A DNA stretch of 32,459 nucleotides, from NCBI GenBank assembly GCA_013373515.1, contig JABXHR010000017.1, forward strand, positions 1 through 32,459, read 5' to 3'. Positions 8,248-14,373 of the stretch are shown here, one piece after another. The stretch comes from Gammaproteobacteria bacterium. GTDB lineage: Bacteria > Pseudomonadota > Gammaproteobacteria > JABXHR01. Within the stretch, counting starts at the first letter, position 1. Every line of letters starts with the position of its first letter. Below the pieces are notes generated by a model. That model was not told where the DNA came from and did no database searches. It worked only from the letters and a program-made list of their open reading frames with translations. The position numbers and the translations under genes were made by a program.

Positions 8248-8921
8248 GACTGCTGTTCTGTTGGTTGAGCTTGATATCGGTGGCAGTCGCATCCGATTAC
8301 GAAGCCTATCAGTCGCTTCAACAGGGAGACGCCAAGACAGCGGCTGAGCAAGCGCAATCGCCCGCTTGGCAGGGCGTGACCCGTTTTGAGACGGGCGATT
8401 ACCAAGCGGCGATCGAGGCTTTTGATCAGGACGATTCGGACACCGCCGCCTACAACGCGGCCACATCTCGCGCATTTGCGGGTGACGTCGAGGGCGCGAT
8501 TGCTGGTTATGAAGCGTTACTCGCATTGCAGCCTGAGCATATGGATGCAAAGCATAATCTCGAGGTGCTAAAGCGCGAGCAGTCGTCCTCTGAACAATCC
8601 TCAGAGGGTGAGTCCGGCGAGGATGAGCAACAGACTGAGCCCAACGACCAAGGCCAAGGCCGTTCTGAGCAAAATGCGGAACAATCACAGTCTGCACAAA
8701 CCGGCGATACAGAGGGGGAGCCGACACAGCCTCAACAGGCGCAAGCGGCACCGACTGCCGATCCGCGCGATGCTGAGCCACTTGATTTTGATGAGCAAGC
8801 GGTTGAGCAATGGTTGGGCCGCGTCAAAGAAGGTGATCTCAATTTGCTGAAGCAGCGGGTCTACATGATGCATCGGCGCGACCATCGCAACCTCGTGCGA
8901 CCGCCGGCGGGGCAGTGGTAA
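8244..8921 (+). CDS. batC: BatC-like TPR protein with a low-complexity acidic linker
   Basis: The 225-residue product begins with a hydrophobic signal-like segment (MRLLFCWLSLISVAVA). It has TPR-like helices from about residue 20 to 110 (DYQAAIEAF, DTAAYNAATS, AIAGYEALLALQPEHMDAKHNLE). A long linker rich in Glu, Gln and Ser follows (about 112-180), then a conserved tail (DFDEQAVEQWLGRVKEGDLNLLKQ). The ATG overlaps the batB stop as ATGA and is preceded by GGAGGA. An upstream in-frame start at 8127 is inside batB and rejected. The repeats suggest a periplasmic scaffold for BatA, BatB and BatD. The tail after the linker is the best-conserved looking part and may be the docking site, which is inference. 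Confidence 0.88.
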   Translation: MRLLFCWLSLISVAVASDYEAYQSLQQGDAKTAAEQAQSPAWQGVTRFETGDYQAAIEAFDQDDSDTAAYNAATSRAFAGDVEGAIAGYEALLALQPEHMDAKHNLEVLKREQSSSEQSSEGESGEDEQQTEPNDQGQGRSEQNAEQSQSAQTGDTEGEPTQPQQAQAAPTADPRDAEPLDFDEQAVEQWLGRVKEGDLNLLKQRVYMMHRRDHRNLVRPPAGQW

Positions 8922-10444
8922 TGCGCGCGCTATTACTGTGGTGCTTGCTAAGTGTGGCCGCCTTCGCCGTCGAGGTGACGGTGGATCGCCAATCGGTGTA
9001 TTTGGGCGAGTCCATTCAACTAAACATCACCCATCAAGGGGCAGATGACATTGATCTGACGCCACTGGAGCACGATTTTAATGTGGTTTATCGAGGGTTC
9101 TCACAGAGTCGACGCTTGACCAATCAGGGCTTGTCAGTCGAGCAAGTGGTGACACTCGGGATTGAGCCCAAACGCGAAGGCTTGCTGGAGATACCCTCTC
9201 TGCGCGTCGATGGCAAAGACACTGCGCCAATCGCGATTACCGTGCGTACCGATGAGGAATTGCAGCAGGCATTTCGCCTGACATTAGATGTCGACCGCGA
9301 TGAGGTGTACCTCAATCAGCAGGTGATGTTGCGCGTGCGTCTTTACCACGCGAGGCCACTCGATGGCGGCTCTCTGGCAGACCCGCAGGTGGACTCTGGC
9401 GTGCTGCGTAAAATCGGTGCAGACGTCAACAGCACGGCGGTCATCGATGGCGTTGAATATAGCGTGATTGAGCGTCGCTATTCGTTGATCACCGATAAAG
9501 TGGGACCGCTGGCAGTCGAGGGCGTCAGCGCGCGATTGCGCGTCAGCGCTCAGTCTAGACGGGGATTTCGTGCGGGCCGAGACGTGCTGCTGGAGGCTGA
9601 GCCCAAAACCATCAATGTGCTGCCAATTCCGAGCGGTGCCGGAGGCTGGTGGCTACCGGCCAGTGATCTCACGCTCGAGGAACTGAGCGCCACACCAGAT
9701 GTGATGCAGGTGGGCGACCAATGGGCGCGCAAGATCCGTATCCGTGCCAAAGGTGCTCAAGGTGTGCAGCTGCCGCCACTGGAAATCGGCGCGGTCAACG
9801 GCGTCAAATTGTATCCATCGCCCGGTGAGTCTCGCGTGCAATTGGACGATGACGGCGTCATTGGTCTGCGTGAGGACACTTGGTCCGTGGTTGTCACACA
9901 GCCCGGAAGCATTGAGCTGCCTGAAATCACGGTCAGATGGTGGAATGTTGATCGCAATCAGTGGCAGATCAGTCGCTTGCCGCCTGTGACGTTAGCGGTT
10001 GAAGGGGAGCCATCGACCGAAGTGTTGCCCGTTGTTGAGCCGATGAGGGTCGAGCAGGATCAGTCTTCTGAAGCTGCTGTTCTAGCGTCGTTTGATATTG
10101 GCGGCGTATTGCGTTGGCTCGGTGCGGTTGTACTGGTCGCGGCGATGCTCGGCGTTGTGAGTATTGCGATCAATCGATACCTCAACCGCCCCGAACGTCG
10201 TTGGCATCAGCTGCTGGCCGGTGATCGCGAGCGTCAAATGAAGCTATATCAAATACTCAGCGCCTTGCCGCAATGTGAGCAAACCAAGCCTTGGATGGCA
10301 TTATTTGGCGCTTATCTGTACGCCGAGCCGCGCCAGAGTTTGACCGAGCTCAAAGAGAGCGCCCCTGCGGTTTTTAAAGCGTTCATCCGTGCGCGGAATT
10401 CAAAAAAACCATCAAATTCTTCGGAGCAGTTGCCGCTATTGTGA
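8921..10444 (+). CDS. batD: BatD-like protein
   Basis: BatD proteins are large periplasmic beta-rich proteins with a C-terminal membrane anchor, usually last in the Bat operon. Here the 507 residues start with a clear signal peptide (MRALLLWCLLSVAAFA). Repeated Ig-like beta segments follow (for example VTVDRQSVYLGESIQLNI and DVDRDEVYLNQQVMLRVRLY). One transmembrane helix lies near residues 392-415 (RWLGAVVLVAAMLGVVSIAI), then a short helical cytoplasmic tail. The ATG at 8921 overlaps the batC stop as TAATG; a GTG two codons earlier is less likely. No terminator is evident after it. Confidence 0.9.
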   Translation: MRALLLWCLLSVAAFAVEVTVDRQSVYLGESIQLNITHQGADDIDLTPLEHDFNVVYRGFSQSRRLTNQGLSVEQVVTLGIEPKREGLLEIPSLRVDGKDTAPIAITVRTDEELQQAFRLTLDVDRDEVYLNQQVMLRVRLYHARPLDGGSLADPQVDSGVLRKIGADVNSTAVIDGVEYSVIERRYSLITDKVGPLAVEGVSARLRVSAQSRRGFRAGRDVLLEAEPKTINVLPIPSGAGGWWLPASDLTLEELSATPDVMQVGDQWARKIRIRAKGAQGVQLPPLEIGAVNGVKLYPSPGESRVQLDDDGVIGLREDTWSVVVTQPGSIELPEITVRWWNVDRNQWQISRLPPVTLAVEGEPSTEVLPVVEPMRVEQDQSSEAAVLASFDIGGVLRWLGAVVLVAAMLGVVSIAINRYLNRPERRWHQLLAGDRERQMKLYQILSALPQCEQTKPWMALFGAYLYAEPRQSLTELKESAPAVFKAFIRARNSKKPSNSSEQLPLL

Positions 10445-10515
10445 GCATGGCGGCCGCTTTGATGTGGCTTGTATATTGCTAACTGGTTCACATTACTTGG
10501 CGATTTGATGGCGTA

Positions 10516-11556
10516 ATGGCTGAAGAAATCGAAGAAAAACCCATTAAGAAATCCTCAGGACTAGGCAAGAAGTTCGCGCTGGCGTTTGTCATTTTGACAT
10601 CGGTGCCGCTGTTGGCTGTCCTTTGCATCATTGTGCTCAACGAGATCGGTAATCTTGGCGGCGTCATGAGTGTGGTTGAAATGGAGCAGAAAATCGAATC
10701 TGAGGTTGAGACTCGACTCAGAGCGCTCACACCGGCAGGCGATATGCCTAAACTCTCTGCTGTACGCACCAAGCCCGAGCAATTGATTGACGCCGAAGGC
10801 ATGTTTGCCGTCGAGGACTACCTCCAGCTGACGCGCGAGCGGAACTTGAGTCTGTCGCGCATGCACAATCTGTCCTTTAAAAAAGTTGCGATCGATCCCG
10901 GCCATGGTGGACGTGATGATGGCGTCAAGTATGGCAGTAGCGTTGAGAAAAACATCCTGCTCGATGTGAGTTTGAAGATTAAACAAATTCTGAAAAGCGA
11001 ATACGGCATTGATGCGGTGCTGACCCGCGAGGACGATGAAAATCTATCTATGGGTGATCGTATCCAGCGTGCGGCGCGTCAGGGCTCGGACTTGATGGTC
11101 TCATTGCATATGAGCAAGACGCCCGGCGATGACAGTTTCCCACTGCACAGTTATTATTTTGGCATTGCAGATGATCCAAATACCCTTGAAAACATCAGTT
11201 TGATCAACCGCGATGGATCGCTGTCTCTGCGTAATTTTTCAGATGCACTTGATGTCTACTCTCGCGGCCTGATTGCCTCGGACTCTCTCGAATTAGCACG
11301 GCGTGTGCACGGCCAAGTGTCGCAAGTGAGTCAAGATTTCAACATGGTGGCAGTTGATGACATTGGCGTGTCGTCAGCACCAATTACGCAGTTGCTGGCC
11401 GCAGATATGCCCGCCATGTTGCTGGAGTTTGGCACCATTGCCAATGCCAGGCAGGCGAGCTTCTGGGATCAGGAGGCGAACCGTCGCCACCTTGCTGAAG
11501 CCGTTGCGTCTGGGATTGCGGGCTATATACTGGTGAACACCGCTTCAGCCGAGTAA
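10516..11556 (+). CDS. Membrane-anchored N-acetylmuramoyl-L-alanine amidase (Amidase_3)
   Basis: The enzyme cleaves the bond between muramic acid and the stem peptide of peptidoglycan. Unlike AmiA/B/C it has a charged cytoplasmic head (residues 1-19), then one membrane anchor (about 20-44). A stalk with heptad-like acidic residues follows, and the catalytic domain starts at about 122. Zinc ligands are visible as H130 in IDPGHGGRDDG, E144 in SSVEKNILLDV and H198 in SLHMS; the catalytic glutamate is E304 in LLEFGTIAN. The HMS where the family usually has HAN is unusual. At 346 residues there is no AMIN or LysM domain. The gene starts 71 bases after batD and is followed after 6 bases by the SIMPL gene. 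Its cell-wall substrate is inferred from the family. Confidence 0.88.
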   Translation: MAEEIEEKPIKKSSGLGKKFALAFVILTSVPLLAVLCIIVLNEIGNLGGVMSVVEMEQKIESEVETRLRALTPAGDMPKLSAVRTKPEQLIDAEGMFAVEDYLQLTRERNLSLSRMHNLSFKKVAIDPGHGGRDDGVKYGSSVEKNILLDVSLKIKQILKSEYGIDAVLTREDDENLSMGDRIQRAARQGSDLMVSLHMSKTPGDDSFPLHSYYFGIADDPNTLENISLINRDGSLSLRNFSDALDVYSRGLIASDSLELARRVHGQVSQVSQDFNMVAVDDIGVSSAPITQLLAADMPAMLLEFGTIANARQASFWDQEANRRHLAEAVASGIAGYILVNTASAE

Positions 11557-11562
11557 ACCCCT

Positions 11563-12231
11563 GTGTTAAAACGTCTATTTGTAAGCCTCTTCTTACTGGT
11601 TAGTGGCTTTGCCTATGCGGAGCTTCCGTCTGGTTTAGTCTCAATTTCTACCTCAGCCTCGACTGCTGTGGCTCCGGATGAATATGTTGCCTCGGTGTCT
11701 GTGCAACATATTGACCGAGTCGCGGCCGTGGCGGCTGATGAAGTCAACCGTGCCATGCAAAATGCGCAAGCCCTCGCCGCCCAGCGACAGATAGAACTGT
11801 ATTCCGGTGGTTACAACACGTACTTCGATCGCAAAAATAATCGCTTTGTGATGAGTGCCACCGCCACACTGGTGGCCGACGACAGCGCGCGACTTGCCGA
11901 ACTGATTGCCGAGCTGCAGAGCAGCATGAACTACAACGGCACTGCCGGACGCTTAAAGCCCGACACCCGTGCGGCGAGTGAGAATGATCTGATAGCAGAA
12001 GCCATTGCCAAATTCCATGACCGAGCGCGGTTGGTGGCCAACTCACTGGGCGGGAATAGCTACCGCATCTATGACCTAGATGTGCAAACCCAAGGCGAAC
12101 CACCTTACCGTCCGATGGCGATGATGCGTTCGAGTGTACAGGCCGAAAGCGTGGCCGCGCCGTCAATCGAGCTGGATGATGAGCAGGTTAGCGTTTCGGT
12201 GCGCGGGCGCATTGTGGTCGAGGGGCTTTAA
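11563..12231 (+). CDS. Periplasmic SIMPL-domain (DUF541) protein
   Basis: The 222-residue product has a signal peptide (MLKRLFVSLFLLVSGFAYA). The rest fits the SIMPL/DUF541 fold: ISTSASTAVAPDEYVASVSVQH near the mature N-terminus, a YNTYFDRKNN segment, and a C-terminal beta strand VSVSVRGRIVVEG. Bacterial members are periplasmic or outer-membrane associated and form oligomers; their role is mostly unknown, with reported links to oxidative stress. The start codon is GTG, 6 bases after the amidase stop, so the two are likely co-transcribed. The stop codon lies inside a palindrome that may end the transcript. Confidence 0.85.
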   Translation: MLKRLFVSLFLLVSGFAYAELPSGLVSISTSASTAVAPDEYVASVSVQHIDRVAAVAADEVNRAMQNAQALAAQRQIELYSGGYNTYFDRKNNRFVMSATATLVADDSARLAELIAELQSSMNYNGTAGRLKPDTRAASENDLIAEAIAKFHDRARLVANSLGGNSYRIYDLDVQTQGEPPYRPMAMMRSSVQAESVAAPSIELDDEQVSVSVRGRIVVEGL

Positions 12232-12238
12232 AGCCCCT
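12221..12238 (+). terminator. Palindrome across the stop of the SIMPL gene, possible terminator
   Basis: AGGGGCTTTAAAGCCCCT is a perfect 18-base palindrome containing the TAA stop codon, followed by TTT. It can fold as a 6-bp stem with a TTTAAA loop. The T-run is short, so termination is likely but not certain. Confidence 0.5.
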
Positions 12239-12240
12239 TT

Positions 12241-12408
12241 AGGGCACTTCTAAAAAAAACCTCGCAATGTCCCCTTGGGCGGGGCTTATAGCGCACTAGC
12301 GTTGTCGTAGCGCTAGATAAGGGAACAACCCTTATACATCGAGCTTCTCCTAGCCCAGCACGCTATAAGACTCCCGCGAAACACTCAAAGGGTTTTTAGA
12401 AGTGCCCT
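12241..12408. repeat. 168-base self-complementary element, MITE-like
   Basis: The ends are inverted repeats: AGGGCACTTCTAAAAA at 12241-12256 and its exact complement at 12393-12408. Further matches run inward, including CTTATAGCG at 12285-12293 against CGCTATAAG at 12361-12369. The centre is a perfect hairpin, ATAAGGG-AACAA-CCCTTAT (12317-12335). A side hairpin CTAGCG...CGCTAG is also present. The whole stretch therefore folds on itself around its midpoint, with no coding capacity. This resembles a miniature inverted-repeat transposable element or REP/ERIC-type repeat. I see no clear target-site duplication. The right end touches the stop codon of the Lrp gene. Confidence 0.7.
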
Positions 12409-12881
12409 CAAGACTGTAAGCTGATCTCACGGCTATGGTAAACCTCACGCAGCACGAGGCGGGTATTGGTACTGGCAATGCCCGGCAGTGACAGAATTGA
12501 GCGCGTGTACAAAAGCTCGAAGTCTTTGGCATCTCGATAGATCACGCGGATGACATAGTCGTATTCTCCAGACACCAGATAGACATCTTGTACCGCCGGT
12601 ATTGCAGCGGCTGCGAGCTCAAATTCGCGGAAGGCTTTTTCGTTTTGTTTCTCCAGCCGAATATTCACAAACGCCACGCCGTTAAGGCCGAGTTTGTCGC
12701 GATCTAGCTGCGCATGAAATCCCTGAATGATTCCGCTGTCGAACAATTGTTTAGTACGCCGCAAACAGGTGGAGGGTGCCAGTGACAGCTGCTCTGCCAG
12801 TTCATAATTACTGAGTCGTGCATCCTTCTGTAGTGCACTTAGGATTTTACGATCTGTGGAATCGATGTTTAATTGAGTCAT
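12408..12881 (-). CDS. Lrp/AsnC family transcriptional regulator
   Basis: The 157-residue protein has an N-terminal helix-turn-helix (IDSTDRKILSALQKDARLSNYELAEQ then LSLAPSTCLRRTKQL) and a C-terminal RAM/AsnC ligand domain (about 70-145, with VYLVSGEYDYVIRV). It lies divergent from alanine dehydrogenase with 122 bases between the starts. In several proteobacteria and actinobacteria an Lrp-type protein (AldR, BkdR and similar) senses amino acids and controls ald, so I infer it regulates ald, probably in response to alanine, and its own promoter. Its final residues and TGA stop codon border the palindromic element, so the element may serve as its 3' end. Confidence 0.92.
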   Translation of the reverse strand: MTQLNIDSTDRKILSALQKDARLSNYELAEQLSLAPSTCLRRTKQLFDSGIIQGFHAQLDRDKLGLNGVAFVNIRLEKQNEKAFREFELAAAAIPAVQDVYLVSGEYDYVIRVIYRDAKDFELLYTRSILSLPGIASTNTRLVLREVYHSREISLQS

Positions 12882-13003
12882 GGCTTGAATTTTTGTGCAT
12901 CAAATAAGTCAAATTTAGGCCAATATAATGACGCAATGATTTATTTGTTTCAAACGAAACCGTCAAACTACACTTCAAATTCACACCGATTAAGAGGCCC
13001 AAG
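12882..13003. promoter_or_regulatory. Divergent lrp-type/ald control region
   Basis: This AT-rich region of 122 bases holds TATAAT at 12924-12929, a possible -10 box for ald without a convincing -35. It also holds the inverted repeat GTTTC-AAAC-GAAAC at 12947-12960. The repeat between that box and the ald start is a candidate operator. AAGAGG before the ald ATG is the ribosome-binding site. Confidence 0.45.
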
Positions 13004-14113
13004 ATGATTGTTGGCGTACCAAAGGAAATAAAGAATCACGAATACCGCGTAGGCCTTGTGCCTCGTTCGGTTAGCGAGTTTGTCCGTGCTGGGCACTCGG
13101 TCAAAGTTGAAACACAAGCAGGTGCTGGTATCGGTGCGTCGGACGACGACTACCGTGCAGCCGGTGCAGAGATTGTCGATACCGCTGAAGAAATCTTTGC
13201 CACCGCTGAAATGGTCGTCAAGGTCAAAGAACCGCAGCTTCATGAGTGTGCACAACTGCGTGAAGGCCAAATTTTGTACACCTACTTGCATCTGGCGCCA
13301 GATTGGGCGCAAACCGATGCGCTGATTAAATCTGGTGCCACCTGTATTGCTTACGAAACTGTCACCGATGCCAATGGTCGCTTGCCGTTGTTGGCGCCGA
13401 TGTCACGTGTTGCTGGTCGTATGTCCATCCAAGCGGCAGCGAGCGGTTTGGAGAAAAAGAATGGCGGTCGTGGCCTGTTGTTTGGTGGCGTGCCCGGGGT
13501 TGAGCCTGCGAAGGTGTTGGTACTTGGCGGCGGTGTTGTCGGTCGTAACGCAGCTGAAATGGCCGTGGGCTTGCGCGCGGATGTCACGGTGTTGGATCGC
13601 TCGGATGCGGTACTCAACGATATCGATCAGTGCTTCGATGGCCGTGTCAAAACGATTTTCTCTACCCAAAGTGCGATTGATGAGCTGATTACGCAGGCAG
13701 ATGTTGTGATTGGTGCGGTTTTGATTCCTGGCGCATCTGCACCAAAACTGGTTCGCAAGTCGCATCTCGCCACCATGAAACAGGGTGCGGTGATGGTAGA
13801 TGTCGCTGTCGATCAGGGCGGCTGCTTCGAAACCACCCACGCCACCACTCACGCAGATCCGATTTACAGTGTCGACGGCATTGTTCACTACTGTGTGGCC
13901 AATATGCCGGGTGCAGTGCCATTGACTTCATCGACAGCATTAAACAATGCGACCTTGGGTCATGGATTGAGCATCGCAAACAAAGGCTGGGAAGCTGCAC
14001 TCGCAGCAGACGCAGGCTTGATGAATGGCTTGAATGTGCACGCAGGCATGGTCACCAATGCGCAAGTTGCTGAAGCGCATGGCTTGGCACTTAGGGAAGT
14101 AAGGGTGGCGTAA
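13004..14113 (+). CDS. ald: Alanine dehydrogenase
   Basis: Ald reversibly converts L-alanine, NAD+ and water to pyruvate, ammonium and NADH in the cytoplasm. The 369 residues match the family length. Key residues are in their canonical places: R15 in EYRVGLVP, K75 in VKVKEP, H96 in YLHLAPD, and D270 in VDVAVDQGG. The Rossmann loop is VLGGGVVGRNAA (about 173-184). The C-terminal NMPGAVPLTSS motif is also typical. The start follows AAGAGG at suitable distance. Divergent to an Lrp-type regulator, it is probably induced by alanine. A terminator follows about 60 bases after the stop codon, so it is transcribed alone. Confidence 0.97.
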   Translation: MIVGVPKEIKNHEYRVGLVPRSVSEFVRAGHSVKVETQAGAGIGASDDDYRAAGAEIVDTAEEIFATAEMVVKVKEPQLHECAQLREGQILYTYLHLAPDWAQTDALIKSGATCIAYETVTDANGRLPLLAPMSRVAGRMSIQAAASGLEKKNGGRGLLFGGVPGVEPAKVLVLGGGVVGRNAAEMAVGLRADVTVLDRSDAVLNDIDQCFDGRVKTIFSTQSAIDELITQADVVIGAVLIPGASAPKLVRKSHLATMKQGAVMVDVAVDQGGCFETTHATTHADPIYSVDGIVHYCVANMPGAVPLTSSTALNNATLGHGLSIANKGWEAALAADAGLMNGLNVHAGMVTNAQVAEAHGLALREVRVA

Positions 14114-14171
14114 AACGACAACTATGTCTTAGGCGTGACGGCACTTACCCTCGTCGTCGCGTGACTTTGAT

Positions 14172-14212
14172 GCCTCGGTCTGGCGAAGTTTGCGCTGGGT
14201 CGAGGCTTTTTT
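14172..14212 (+). terminator. Likely terminator of ald
   Basis: GCCTCG and CGAGGC pair across a long internal loop that may itself pair weakly, followed by TTTTTT. It is the only T-run hairpin in the 260 bases after ald. Confidence 0.65.
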
Positions 14213-14227
14213 ATGCCAATGCCCTCG

Positions 14228-14246
14228 GCGATGCAATCGGCATCGC
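14228..14246. repeat. Perfect small inverted repeat between ald and the GGDEF-EAL gene
   Basis: GCGATGC-AATCG-GCATCGC is a perfect 7-bp stem with a 5-base loop. No T-run follows directly. It could be a protein-binding site or part of a short transcript. The rest of 14114-14373 shows nothing else I can support. Confidence 0.4.
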
Positions 14247-14373
14247 ACGGGATTGATTTTGGTTTTTGTGCAATCTTCCTCGTTTGTTTAAGTCGGCCGA
14301 CAAGCTGCCTTAATATCACGCCCAATTGGCCGCTGAACTGATATAGAAAATTAACCATAAATATCAGACATCA

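Noticed and set aside
8608-8850. Separate small gene in the low-complexity part of batC
   Set aside because: It is a shifted frame through the Glu/Gln/Ser-rich linker and the main frame is intact.
12241-12408. CRISPR or tRNA gene in the palindromic stretch
   Set aside because: There are no regularly spaced direct repeats and no cloverleaf; the stretch is one imperfect inverted repeat.
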